64,000 nucleotides of DNA from contig NZ_VEBF01000003.1 of the NCBI RefSeq assembly GCF_007676705.1, forward strand, positions 682,001 to 746,000, given 5' to 3'. Positions 9,028-17,489 of this stretch are shown one piece after another. The translations under genes and the position numbers were made by a program. The DNA comes from Paenibacillus xylanexedens. GTDB taxonomy: Bacteria; Bacillota; Bacilli; Paenibacillales; Paenibacillaceae. How positions within the stretch are numbered: position 1 is the first letter of the stretch; every line of letters begins with the position of its first letter. The notes under the pieces are model-generated. The model was given only the letters and a program-made list of their open reading frames with translations, did not search any database and was not told the origin of the DNA.

Positions 9028-9651
9028 ATGAATAAACGACTTTTCCCCAAATCTTTTCGAGTTCTTTTGGCTTGCTTGTTAATTTTAGCATTTGCCGTAC
9101 CAGCGACGGCTTCTGCCGGCTATCTTGGAGATAAGCTCACAATCGGCCAAAGCATGGCGAAGGGTGATTATCTCACCTCCCAAGATGGTAGATTTTCAGC
9201 CATTTGGCAGAATGACGGGAACTTCGTTATCTATCAAAACGGTTCTTCTCTTTGGAGTAGCGGTACTAGTAAAAGTGGGGCTGTTGCGTTCAAGTTTGAA
9301 TCCGTAGGAAAGCCAGTAATCTATTCGTATGGCGGATCATATAAAGATGTATACCAATATGGTTATCGCTATGGATTCAACCCTGCCACAGGTAAATTCG
9401 AATATTACACGGGTTGGGGGTATGATAAAGTTTGGGTGATTGATACTTCTATACTGCAAGGCGTATGGTCTGCCAATACCGCCTCATGGATTCCAGGCCA
9501 TCACGGAAGCAGCTTGCCGGCTAACACAACAGGTGACACACTGGTCATGCAAAGTGATGGGAATTTAGTTCTCTATAACACAACCCTGACTAACAGCAAT
9601 TATCCGAATAGTTGGATTCCTGTCTGGGCTTCTAATACCGGTGGACGCTAA
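9028..9651 (+). CDS. Secreted B-lectin (bulb-type mannose-binding) domain protein
   Basis: A 207-residue protein with a clear signal peptide ending near residue 28-30. The mature part has two mannose-binding QxDxNxVxY-like motifs, QNDGNFVIY and QSDGNLVLY, typical of the GNA/B-lectin fold found in plant lectins, lectin-like bacteriocins and surface adhesins. A Tyr-rich insert lies between them. It probably binds mannose-containing glycans outside the cell. The start is the ATG 8 nt after GTAGGAG; an upstream in-frame GTG overlaps that site and is rejected. It is monocistronic, flanked by its own terminator. Confidence 0.82.
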   Translation: MNKRLFPKSFRVLLACLLILAFAVPATASAGYLGDKLTIGQSMAKGDYLTSQDGRFSAIWQNDGNFVIYQNGSSLWSSGTSKSGAVAFKFESVGKPVIYSYGGSYKDVYQYGYRYGFNPATGKFEYYTGWGYDKVWVIDTSILQGVWSANTASWIPGHHGSSLPANTTGDTLVMQSDGNLVLYNTTLTNSNYPNSWIPVWASNTGGR

Positions 9652-9660
9652 AATAGATGG

Positions 9661-9689
9661 AGAGCCGCATGCTGTGCGGCTCTTTTTTG
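9661..9689 (+). terminator. Terminator of the lectin gene
   Basis: GAGCCGCA (9662-9669) pairs perfectly with TGCGGCTC (9675-9682), loop of 5 nt, followed by T6. Confidence 0.9.
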
Positions 9690-9723
9690 TTTATCCAGTG
9701 AAGCTGATAGAGTCATCACTTAA

Positions 9724-9759
9724 CAAAAAGAGGTCAACCAGTAAAAACGGCTGACCTCT
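9724..9759 (-). terminator. Terminator of the solute-binding protein gene
   Basis: AGAGGTCA (9729-9736) and TGACCTCT (9752-9759) form the stem; on the minus strand it is followed by TTTTTG. Confidence 0.8.
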
Positions 9760-9828
9760 ATACATAATGTCGTATGGACTATCCCGATCTCTATATTTCG
9801 GGGAAATATCATAACTCTAAAGATTCTA

Positions 9829-11193
9829 TTACTTTGCCGTCTGAGCTTTCTTCAATTTATCAGCAACGGCTTGAGTGTTGGATTGGATAGCAGCAGTTGC
9901 TTTGTCTAATGTTTTCTTCCCATTTACTACCTGTGTCAATTCTTTCAATACAATTGACCGAAATCTCAATTCAAAATTTGGTGACTTGTTCATGAGAACA
10001 TAACTTGTTATCGATGAATCCAGATTAGGTCTTAATTTATAGAATGCATCCAACTTGTACCCTGAGTACTCCTTAATCATGCGAGAAAGAGGAGCACCGA
10101 TACTATTGTTCGAGTTCTTGGGTTTATAGTACTCATTAGCGTAGTCATCTCCATTGAAATATTTGATGAAATCCCAAGCGGCATCAACATGAGCTGCGCC
10201 TGCTGGAATCGCGAATATCTCATTAATATACACGTTCCCTGTTGACTTTCGGTCCTTAGCGGCAGGGCCGGCAGCAATACCAAGCGTGAAAGGTTTATAA
10301 TTCTTCACACCTTTTTTTGCTGCTTGCAGGGACTGTAACTGACTAATAGAGGCTACTTTCATAGCTGATCGTCCCATAATGAACGAGCTGCTTTCCAAGT
10401 AACTTTTGCCGGATAGACTGATCATCTCGTCAAGTACCCCGGACTTCGTTGCCTCGCTCGACAGACGATAGGCATTTTTCCACGCAGTTGTATTTGCAGT
10501 AGCCTTTAGCGTATTTGGATTCATGTACGTTAATCCTTCTGTTCTGGCGATATCCATTACCAAATTGCTTGATCCTGTGGAGCTTAGGCCCCAAATTCGG
10601 GAGTTCTTATCTCCCTTAGTAGGGAATTTCTTAGCAAGATTCAATATCTCTTCCCATGTCATCCCATCTGTTGGTGTTTTAACATTGTACTTTTTAAATA
10701 AATCAGCATTATACAGAAGAGCGTAGGAATCCGCTTTTGGGCTTAACCCATAAAGTTTGCCACCGCCTTGTTTCTTCAATTCATCAAGCAAGCCGGGGTA
10801 TAACGTTGTCGTGTCATACGTATCTCGCTTAATTAAAGGTTCTAAATCGACCAGCTTTTTATCTTTAGACATTTGTTGGTATTGGTAAGGGGGTAGCATC
10901 ACAAGATCGGGTGAATACTTATTGATTGCCCCGTTGTAATCCTTAATCGCTTCCATACCTCCAGGTGTAACTACTTCAATATTTACATTCGGGTACTTCT
11001 GACTAAACAGATCTCCATACGTCATTTTGAAATCATCTTCGTTCCAGTACAATACTTTTAAAGTACGTGCCGAATCTGCCTCGTTATCCGAATTTGCCGA
11101 AACTTGCTTGCCTGTGCTAAAAACTGTTGAAATACCGATTAACATAACACTTAGGCTAACAAGCATGGCCTTCTGTAATACCTTATGCTTCAA
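9829..11193 (-). CDS. Extracellular solute-binding protein (sugar ABC type), no lipobox
   Basis: A 454-residue family 1 extracellular solute-binding protein (carbohydrate ABC type). It has an N-terminal secretion signal but no cysteine, so it is not a lipoprotein; this is odd for a Gram-positive binding protein. Typical features are ALLYNADLFKKYNV and GMTWEEILNLAKKFP. The start is the TTG 8 nt after GGAGG (codon 6 of the longest frame). No permease or ATPase genes are nearby. It is divergent from a two-component system at 11397, so a sensory rather than transport role is possible (inference). Confidence 0.82.
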   Translation of the reverse strand: MKHKVLQKAMLVSLSVMLIGISTVFSTGKQVSANSDNEADSARTLKVLYWNEDDFKMTYGDLFSQKYPNVNIEVVTPGGMEAIKDYNGAINKYSPDLVMLPPYQYQQMSKDKKLVDLEPLIKRDTYDTTTLYPGLLDELKKQGGGKLYGLSPKADSYALLYNADLFKKYNVKTPTDGMTWEEILNLAKKFPTKGDKNSRIWGLSSTGSSNLVMDIARTEGLTYMNPNTLKATANTTAWKNAYRLSSEATKSGVLDEMISLSGKSYLESSSFIMGRSAMKVASISQLQSLQAAKKGVKNYKPFTLGIAAGPAAKDRKSTGNVYINEIFAIPAGAAHVDAAWDFIKYFNGDDYANEYYKPKNSNNSIGAPLSRMIKEYSGYKLDAFYKLRPNLDSSITSYVLMNKSPNFELRFRSIVLKELTQVVNGKKTLDKATAAIQSNTQAVADKLKKAQTAK

Positions 11194-11318
11194 AAATAAA
11201 ACCTCCACTCATGTATTGTTCAAACGATTATTCGCTTGTGTTGTACTCAGTATAGAAGTGAAAGCTTATCATCTAACTACCGAACTTCTTATCATTTCCT
11301 TAAATCGTCCTGACGTTA

Positions 11319-11347
11319 TTCAATGCATAAGAAATATCGCTTATAAT
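11319..11347 (+). promoter_or_regulatory. Candidate promoter of the two-component system
   Basis: TTCAAT (11319-11324), a 17-nt spacer, then a perfect TATAAT (11342-11347), about 50 bp before the response regulator start. Confidence 0.5.
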
Positions 11348-11396
11348 TATCGTGATGCTCTTCTATTGAAGGAAGATGCTGGAATAGGGAGGATCT

Positions 11397-12110
11397 ATGG
11401 CGGAAAGCACAATTTTAATGGTGGATGATGAAGCGGAAATTATCCAATTAATGAGTATTTATTTCAATAACGAAGGTTACAAGCTGCTGCAAGCATCGAA
11501 TGGAATGGAGGCGCTGAAGATTCTGCAGACCAAGCAAGTGGATCTAATTGTACTGGATCTAATGATGCCCAAGATGGACGGTTTGCAAGCGTGTATGAAA
11601 ATACGAGAGACGAATCCGATCCCCATCATTATGCTGTCCGCTAAAAGCCAAGATATCGATAAAATATCAGGCCTCAGTATCGGCGCTGACGACTATGTAA
11701 CCAAACCGTTCAACCCGCTCGAGCTGATCGCACGGATCAAGTCGCAGCTTCGAAGAATGAACCAATTCAACTCCGTTTTGGGCAATGCGAACGAAATACA
11801 TATCGAAAACGTCGTGATTAATAATGCATCCCACACGGTAACGGTCGATCAGCAGGAAATCAAATTGACTCCCCGCGAGTTCGCGCTCCTTCACATGCTG
11901 GCTGTCAATAGAGGGATGGTGCTGAGTATGGACCGCATCTACGAAGAAGTCTGGAATGAGCCTTTTATGGAGTCGAAGAATAGCGTCATGGTTCATATCC
12001 GCAAGCTCCGTGAGAAGATAGAATCCAATCCACGTGAACCACGGATCATTAAAACCGTGTGGGGGATCGGATACAAAATCGAAAGCGATTTAAAAGCAAG
12101 GGGTGAGTAG
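11397..12110 (+). CDS. OmpR/PhoB-family response regulator
   Basis: A 237-residue regulator with an N-terminal receiver domain (acidic pair DDE at 10-12, phospho-acceptor Asp54 in VLDLMMPKMDG, Lys in DYVTKPF) and a C-terminal winged-helix DNA-binding domain (PREFALLHMLA ... VMVHIRKLREKIE). The ATG follows GGGAGG. It overlaps the downstream kinase gene by 8 bp, so the pair is translationally coupled. Its targets may include the divergent binding-protein gene; this is inferred from position only. Confidence 0.93.
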   Translation: MAESTILMVDDEAEIIQLMSIYFNNEGYKLLQASNGMEALKILQTKQVDLIVLDLMMPKMDGLQACMKIRETNPIPIIMLSAKSQDIDKISGLSIGADDYVTKPFNPLELIARIKSQLRRMNQFNSVLGNANEIHIENVVINNASHTVTVDQQEIKLTPREFALLHMLAVNRGMVLSMDRIYEEVWNEPFMESKNSVMVHIRKLREKIESNPREPRIIKTVWGIGYKIESDLKARGE

Positions 12111-14049
12111 GATCCAACCACAGTGGCTGTATACGATTCGGTGGAGATTAATGCTGATCATGGTTGCAAGCCTGGTTTTGACAGGCACAGCTATTTTTTT
12201 GGGGTATGTCATGGCGGGAGCGCTGCAGAACATTGAATACGTAGCTGTTCCGATCAATTGGCTCATTGAGTATGCTGGGTCCGTTCGCGTGATGATCATA
12301 ACCGGTATCGTTCTATTCCCCATCACTTTCTTCCTTGCCAGCCTCCGTTTAGTTCGGGATTTACGTGAAATTAACACTGGATTGCAGGAAATATCGGCAG
12401 GGCGGTTCGGGCAAGTTGTAAGGGTTAAGGGTAAGGATGAGTTAAGCGTAATCGCGGAGAGTATGAATCAATTGAGCAGCGAATGGGATCATTATCTTGC
12501 AGAAATCACACGTGGTCTGGGGGAGATTGCGAGCGGGCAGTTCGACCATCAAATCCCGGAAATTGCCGATCATCAACTGGGAGAGGTAGCGCGCAGCATC
12601 AACCGGATGAGCATGCAGTTGAAGCAATCAATTGCGGAGGAACGCAAGGCGGAAAAGACCAAAAATGATCTGATTACCGGTGTATCTCATGACCTGCGAA
12701 CTCCACTGACCTCGATTCTCGGTTTTCTCGAAGTCATCGAGAAGGATCGGTATCAGGATGAGGTGGAGATGCGCTATTACGTCAACATTGCATATGAGAA
12801 ATCTTTGGCGCTTCGGCGATTGATCGACGAACTATTCGAATACACACGGGTCAACAATGGCATGCCTCTGGAACTCAGCGAGCTTAATATGACCGGGTTA
12901 ATTGGCCAGCTTGCCGAAGAATTCGTGCCGATTACCGAGAGTGCAGGCATGCAAATCAGGCTGAATGTTCAAGAAGGAGACTTCAAAATTCAAGCGGACG
13001 GAGCATTGTTGGTACGGGCATACGAGAATATACTCGCCAATGCCATCCAGTACGGGCGTACAGGCAAATATATCGATATCGATATTGCACAAGATGGAGA
13101 TATGCTAGTTGTACGGATTCAAAACTATGGAGTCCCTATTCCCGAGCGGGATTTACCTTTTATTTTCGATCGTTTCTACCGGGTAGACAGCTCCAGGTCG
13201 AAGCAGACCGGAGGTACAGGTCTCGGTCTCGCCATAACAAAAAGTATTGTCGAGGTACACGGAGGAGGCATCACTGCGCACAGCAGCAAAAGGGCAACCT
13301 GGTTTGAAACGCGGTTATCGATGTTCGGACCCAATCAGACGCAAGTGGCTGTTACGGAAGAAGTTCAAAACGAAATCAATCGGATACCGACCGTGCTTCC
13401 GGAACAAGACCTTGTACCAAAACAAAGAATATTTCCTTGGCTTCGACACCTGTCTCTCTCCAGGATAGCTGCTGTACCCATGATCTTGTTGCTCGTCTGC
13501 GCGGTGGTACTATTCAGTATGAAGAATTCATTTACCTCTAATCTCGTGGTGAAGTTACCTTCCATCTTCTCTGAAAATGAAGATTCAACGCTGATGCCAA
13601 CAACCGGGAAGGACGAATTGGTTCTAATCACCGGTAAAACAGACAAAGACTATACATTGCTCATTCATAACTACCGTTACGACGGACATGACCTAATTAT
13701 CCAATACTCCATGAAACATTCTAACCAGATATCGGAGACGCAGTGGGCGAAACAATCGGTCAAACCGACTTTTATGTTGGACCCTTCAACGATAAAGATA
13801 GTTCCGGGCATCGCCACAGATTCAGGAGTAGTGTTTGCCAAAAATGGCACCCTCCATTTTTATTTTATCGAGAATTCGCCGCCTCCAGACCAGTTCCTAC
13901 TGAAGGTAAACGTAAATCAGTTAGTTCTGTCCAATGATCCGGATCAGCAGGATCTGCTCACCGGAGACTGGAGCTTCGAAATTCCTGTGAAGAAAAATTA
14001 TGAACGAAAAGCCAACGGCCAAAGCGCGCCCTTGCAGGATTCAACCTAA
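12103..14049 (+). CDS. Sensor histidine kinase with extra C-terminal membrane helix and outer domain
   Basis: A 648-residue kinase starting at GTG. Two N-terminal helices (about 14-38 and 61-84) flank a short outer loop. Next come a HAMP region, HisKA with His196 (VSHDLRTPL) and HATPase_c (N-box ENILANAIQYG near 308-318, GTGLGLA near 371-377). Instead of ending there, the protein continues through a linker to a third helix (about 455-472) and about 175 more residues that should lie outside the cell, ending near GDWSFEIPV. That tail recalls outer domains of membrane anti-sigma factors (DUF4179/DUF5643-like). The tail comparison is an inference. Confidence 0.9.
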   Translation: MSRIQPQWLYTIRWRLMLIMVASLVLTGTAIFLGYVMAGALQNIEYVAVPINWLIEYAGSVRVMIITGIVLFPITFFLASLRLVRDLREINTGLQEISAGRFGQVVRVKGKDELSVIAESMNQLSSEWDHYLAEITRGLGEIASGQFDHQIPEIADHQLGEVARSINRMSMQLKQSIAEERKAEKTKNDLITGVSHDLRTPLTSILGFLEVIEKDRYQDEVEMRYYVNIAYEKSLALRRLIDELFEYTRVNNGMPLELSELNMTGLIGQLAEEFVPITESAGMQIRLNVQEGDFKIQADGALLVRAYENILANAIQYGRTGKYIDIDIAQDGDMLVVRIQNYGVPIPERDLPFIFDRFYRVDSSRSKQTGGTGLGLAITKSIVEVHGGGITAHSSKRATWFETRLSMFGPNQTQVAVTEEVQNEINRIPTVLPEQDLVPKQRIFPWLRHLSLSRIAAVPMILLLVCAVVLFSMKNSFTSNLVVKLPSIFSENEDSTLMPTTGKDELVLITGKTDKDYTLLIHNYRYDGHDLIIQYSMKHSNQISETQWAKQSVKPTFMLDPSTIKIVPGIATDSGVVFAKNGTLHFYFIENSPPPDQFLLKVNVNQLVLSNDPDQQDLLTGDWSFEIPVKKNYERKANGQSAPLQDST

Positions 14050-14143
14050 CCTGGTATTCATGTAAGAAGTATTACACTTTAGACGTTTCACATCAGCTTT
14101 AAAATAATTGGGCAGAGAACTTTAATGAACTTTTCAGGGGTAA

Positions 14144-14812
14144 CTAATTTTTATTTCGTTTATTAACTTCAATCGCAATGAACTCTGGCAAATAATTAGG
14201 AGTACACCCCTTTGATACCATTTCGTCTTTATAAAGACCTGTATTCTCACCAAGTTTAATACAACGTGCACGATACTTTTGATCATAAATGCCTATCCAG
14301 CCTGCAATGAAATTCATAGCCCATTGAACTTCCGGTTCTTCCTGGGTAATATTAGCTTCAATTGCAGATAGTAAGTCTTCGGTGTTATCAGGCGGTGTTT
14401 GTCCAGTCCATCTCAATCGCGCTTGATAATACCAAAAAGCTTGCCTTTGAAGAGCAGAAGGGCTATTTTCCCATGACTCCATCAATGCAATGGTCTTCTT
14501 GTCTTTGGTGAGCTGATTAGCCATTAACCAATCCATTAAGTTATTTCGCTCATCAAAAGTGTGAGCCTGCATATCCTTATCAAGCTTATTTAGCACTTCT
14601 TGCGAGAGAAGTTTTTTATCCATAATTAAGATTGCTAATAGTCTGGGTAAAAACTCTTCGGTTGACCAAAGTTCCATCGCTAGTTCGTGATCTTTTTTAA
14701 TGTCCTTCGCGATTTTTCGTAAGTCGCCTAGCTTAGTTTTACTATTGATCTGTGATAGGATATTTTCTGCTTTTGAAGAACGTTTCATTTCTGTACTTTC
14801 ATTCTTATTCAT
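14144..14812 (-). CDS. DNA alkylation repair (AlkD-like, HEAT-like) protein
   Basis: A 222-residue, helix-rich protein resembling the ALK/AlkD family of HEAT-like DNA glycosylase-fold proteins: GDLRKIAKDIKKDHELAMELW near the start and MNFIAGWIGIYD later. AlkD members excise bulky or cationic alkylated bases. Active-site residues cannot be confirmed by eye, and some members of this branch lack activity. It is single-gene; upstream of it lies a 60-bp scrap of a paralogous copy. Confidence 0.65.
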   Translation of the reverse strand: MNKNESTEMKRSSKAENILSQINSKTKLGDLRKIAKDIKKDHELAMELWSTEEFLPRLLAILIMDKKLLSQEVLNKLDKDMQAHTFDERNNLMDWLMANQLTKDKKTIALMESWENSPSALQRQAFWYYQARLRWTGQTPPDNTEDLLSAIEANITQEEPEVQWAMNFIAGWIGIYDQKYRARCIKLGENTGLYKDEMVSKGCTPNYLPEFIAIEVNKRNKN

Positions 14813-14854
14813 TTGACACCACAGCTCCTTTATTAAAGCTCTGTTTCATAATAT

Positions 14855-14914
14855 ATAATACCAGAAGGCTCGCCTTTGAAGAGCGGAAGGGCTATTTTCC
14901 CATGACTACATCAA
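14855..14914 (-). pseudogene. 60-bp remnant of a second AlkD-like gene
   Basis: 55 of 60 bases match 14426-14485 inside the neighbouring AlkD-like gene, in the same orientation. Translated, it reads WENSPSALQRRAFWYY with an in-frame stop just before it. The remainder of 14915-15088 holds no recognised gene. Confidence 0.6.
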
Positions 14915-15088
14915 CCTGTCCTCTGTCGGCGAGGCGAAGGAGATTGTGTCCTCGATTTTCCGCTCTTCCTTGTACGAGCGATTCGGTGAACATAGCTTTC
15001 GTTTTCTTTGGGGAAATCATAGTACTGATCTGACTGATATTCTCCCATATCGATCCTTCTAGCAGTAAGATAAGCTTATTTTCATATA

Positions 15089-15116
15089 TTGACAAATAAA
15101 TGTGTTAGACTACTAA
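15089..15116 (+). promoter_or_regulatory. Candidate promoter of the YndJ-like gene
   Basis: Perfect -35 TTGACA (15089-15094), 16-nt spacer, -10 TACTAA (15111-15116). Confidence 0.5.
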
Positions 15117-15203
15117 AAGAAGAATTGCCGATCTATACTAAGGAATGCTACATAACTGGATGCAGGCAGCTATTACGATAAACGTAGTTAGAAAGGAAAC
15201 CCC

Positions 15204-16196
15204 ATGAATAGTTCCTTGAAGCAACGAATGAAATCATTATTAGCACCCGTGTTTCCCGGTGGAATCATAACCATTCTGATATTTTACCTTGATTGCTTCC
15301 AATTCGAACTTGTTGAAAAATTTCTACTTTTTGCGGCTTTTGTCATTGTACCTCTTGTCATTTTACTATTGAACCATGACGAAAAGAATAAACATCAACG
15401 AATGATTTATGCTTCTATGAAATGGCTTCAATTTCCCGCTGCGCTTCTTACCCTGGCCTCGGTAATGAGTAGTAAAATGTGGGGGTTAGAAAGTACGGCA
15501 ATCCCAGGGATTTTGTCCCTTGGGTGGCTACTGTTCACACTGCTGCTTGGCATCTATGGCTTGACCACTATTGTGATCTCTAAAGGAAAAGCAGCGGAAA
15601 TAGCGATTGGTGCGGGGCTCGTTTATTTTTTTATCGGGGGCATTTGGTTTACCTTATATCAATATCAATTGAACCTCTTCCAAGCTAATCCTGCAACGCA
15701 CGCGTTAAGCTCGCTCCACTTTCATTTCTCATCTGCGATCGTTCCAATTTTTATTGGTGAACTGGGACGCATCATGGCGAAGAAAAGCTGGTATCCCTGG
15801 GTCGTTGCCATCGATATCATCGGACCAATCTTGATTGCTTTTGGTATGATTTTCTCCAAGCCAACTGAATACATTGGTGTCGCTTTGTTCGCCTGTAATA
15901 TTGTGGTTTATACCGCTTATCTCCTTGCTTACTTGAGGAAAAACTCCTTGCACAACAAAGCAACCATCTTTTTAGGCCTTTCTTGCCTAGCCTTTTACGC
16001 GGTTGTTGTCCTTTCTATTTTCTACCCGTTACTGAGAAACATGTTTTCCCTAACTATACTCGATTTTATTCCCATTTACGGATCTCTGCATGCGTTTGGT
16101 TTTGTTTTATGTGGACTGATTGGTTGGGTGTACACGGTAAACTTCATTAAAAAAAAGATTGTCCAGGAAAATAGACAGGTTGATACATCTTTATGA
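15204..16196 (+). CDS. YndJ-like polytopic membrane protein
   Basis: A 330-residue protein with about nine to ten membrane helices. The central HFHFSSAIVPIFIGELGR segment, with histidines in a helix, is characteristic of the YndJ family of Bacillus. B. subtilis YndJ is longer, so this is a membrane-core-only version. Function is unknown. The ATG follows AAAGGAAAC. The stop is 154 bp before the next gene, which has its own promoter-like TATAAT. Confidence 0.65.
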   Translation: MNSSLKQRMKSLLAPVFPGGIITILIFYLDCFQFELVEKFLLFAAFVIVPLVILLLNHDEKNKHQRMIYASMKWLQFPAALLTLASVMSSKMWGLESTAIPGILSLGWLLFTLLLGIYGLTTIVISKGKAAEIAIGAGLVYFFIGGIWFTLYQYQLNLFQANPATHALSSLHFHFSSAIVPIFIGELGRIMAKKSWYPWVVAIDIIGPILIAFGMIFSKPTEYIGVALFACNIVVYTAYLLAYLRKNSLHNKATIFLGLSCLAFYAVVVLSIFYPLLRNMFSLTILDFIPIYGSLHAFGFVLCGLIGWVYTVNFIKKKIVQENRQVDTSL

Positions 16197-16279
16197 GTGA
16201 TTACATACAAAAACATGAATTGGTGAATGTGATGTTTAGGCTGTCAATCGGCTTCATAGGAGTAGTTTAGTCAGGTTCG

Positions 16280-16288
16280 TGCTATAAT
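16280..16288 (+). promoter_or_regulatory. Extended -10 promoter element
   Basis: TGC-TATAAT (16280-16288) forms an extended -10 ahead of the HEAT-like gene; the -35 is weak. Confidence 0.45.
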
Positions 16289-16350
16289 AGTGATCACATA
16301 AATAACATTCATCATTCTGCCGAGATGGCGATGATTAAGGAGATTGAATT

Positions 16351-16803
16351 TTGACGAACAACCATGATATTGGAGCAGTTAACGAACTACCGGAGAACTT
16401 TGAAGAGCTCAAACGAGCCGCTAACCGGACGTCAAGCTGGAGAGAAAGACTGAATGCGGTGAACGAATTGGGGAACTGGGACACAGCCCCTACTATTAAG
16501 TTGCTTCAGCATGTTTTGAAAAATGATCAAGTGTTTCAAGTGCGCGAAGCCGCATATCACAAGCTCAAGCAGTTGGATGAAGATGTACAAATGCCTGCCA
16601 AAAACAAAGGTGAGCTGTTTAAAGGTACTAACAAAATTTTGCTGCGGATTAAAAAAAGCCTTCCTGAAGGTCACACATTTGAGCAATTTAAGGAAAAACT
16701 GCAAAAGACACGTCTGGATATTTATGATACTTACGAGGGCGACAAAGATGCTGAGTTCGACTCCTGGCTCCATGGAATTTGGGAGACACTAGGTAGAAAA
16801 TAG
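16351..16803 (+). CDS. HEAT-repeat-like small protein
   Basis: A 150-residue helical protein with HEAT-like helices (APTIKLLQHVLKNDQVFQVREAAYHKLK) and a C-terminal EFDSWLHGIWETLG segment, matching HEAT-repeat hypotheticals of Bacillus and Paenibacillus. Such proteins are usually protein-binding scaffolds; the partner is unknown. The start is a TTG 8 nt after AAGGAG, with no better ATG nearby. Confidence 0.7.
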   Translation: MTNNHDIGAVNELPENFEELKRAANRTSSWRERLNAVNELGNWDTAPTIKLLQHVLKNDQVFQVREAAYHKLKQLDEDVQMPAKNKGELFKGTNKILLRIKKSLPEGHTFEQFKEKLQKTRLDIYDTYEGDKDAEFDSWLHGIWETLGRK

Positions 16804-16815
16804 CCGCCGTTCAAG

Positions 16816-16923
16816 CTACAATGCAGACTTTGCATAGTCTCCATCGGGCCGATTTAACATTGTAACTTTAACTCCACCCTTTGCTTTATCACGATCGCTA
16901 TTATAGCGTTCACCGTATAATAG
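16816..16923 (-). pseudogene. Decayed C-terminal gene fragment
   Basis: A 35-codon open stretch bounded upstream by a stop. It reads as a credible hydrophilic protein end containing GERYNSDRDKAKGG and LNRPDGDYAKSAL. No start is present. It is the first of four minus-strand remnants in 16.8-17.5 kb; the parent family is not recognised. Confidence 0.4.
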
Positions 16924-16932
16924 CTAAGTACA

Positions 16933-16962
16933 AAGCCACTCCAGAAAAATGGAGTGGCTTCT
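16933..16962. terminator. Bidirectional terminator hairpin
   Basis: AAGCCACTCCA (16933-16943) pairs perfectly with TGGAGTGGCTT (16950-16960), loop AAAAA-rich. T-rich sequence follows on the plus strand and a short T run on the minus strand. It serves the HEAT-like gene and/or the minus-strand remnant. Confidence 0.75.
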
Positions 16963-17077
16963 TTATTTCTTATTATTTTGATTGTCACCAGATTTTATCT
17001 CACTCTTTAGCACTTTGAAGTATGAATGCAGTAACATTTTCTCTGAATGAATTCAAGTTCCATCTCTCAGAATTTAT
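16963..17077 (-). pseudogene. Decayed C-terminal gene fragment with frameshift
   Basis: One frame reads RWNLNSFRENVTAFILQ then stops. The adjacent frame reads LKSEIKSGDNQNNKK to a TAA that sits directly before the hairpin at 16933-16960. A single-base shift would join them into one typical protein tail. No start codon and no recognised family. Confidence 0.4.
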
Positions 17078-17116
17078 TTACTATAACTTGTCCTAGATAT
17101 AATTTTGTTTCTTGGA

Positions 17117-17281
17117 TTACTCTTTGAATGGTTTCGCTAAGCTTTCTATATCCTCTACATCTGGCATTACATATTCCGTTGCTATACCGTCCTCTCGCAA
17201 CCCTATCGTCGATATGCTGTAAATACAGGCTACTGCGAGTTTTTCCGCAAAAAACTTGCCCCTACTTATGATAAGATTCAC
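17117..17281 (-). pseudogene. Short ORF or gene remnant
   Basis: From a GTG, 54 codons end in TEYVMPDVEDIESLAKPFKE, which has the composition of a real protein C-terminus. There is no ribosome site at the GTG and the frame is closed just upstream, so it is more likely a remnant than a gene. Confidence 0.35.
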
Positions 17282-17300
17282 CGTATTATTTATAGAGCAA

Positions 17301-17328
17301 AATTAAAAGGCACCCAAAAGGGTGCCTT
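17301..17328 (-). terminator. Rho-independent terminator
   Basis: AAGGCACCC (17307-17315) and GGGTGCCTT (17320-17328), with TTTTAATTTT following on the minus strand. It lies just after the 17335-17451 fragment and is the first terminator downstream of the secreted-protein gene at 17490. Confidence 0.8.
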
Positions 17329-17334
17329 CTACAC

Positions 17335-17451
17335 TCAGAACTTTGTTAAATCAATGTCAAGAAACTCTTCTTTGTCAGAAGGAAGGTTATCCCACCATTT
17401 GCAAAAGTACAGTTTCTTTTGATATTGCAAATCATAAATTAGAACTGAGCT
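17335..17451 (-). pseudogene. C-terminal gene fragment with intact terminator
   Basis: A 38-codon open stretch containing QYQKKLYFCKWWDNLPSD and FLDIDLTKF, ending 7 bp before a good terminator. An in-frame TAG lies directly upstream and no start exists, so the front of the gene is lost. Small acidic proteins of this type are often immunity proteins, but that is only a guess. Confidence 0.4.
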
Positions 17452-17489
17452 CTAGTCAGATTCCAATTAAGAGTAGCTTATAAGTGATA

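Noticed and set aside
9793..9809. Near-palindrome ATATTTCGGGGAAATAT resembling a Noc site
   Set aside because: It is one base shorter in the centre than the Noc consensus, so it probably would not be bound. Likely part of a terminator region.
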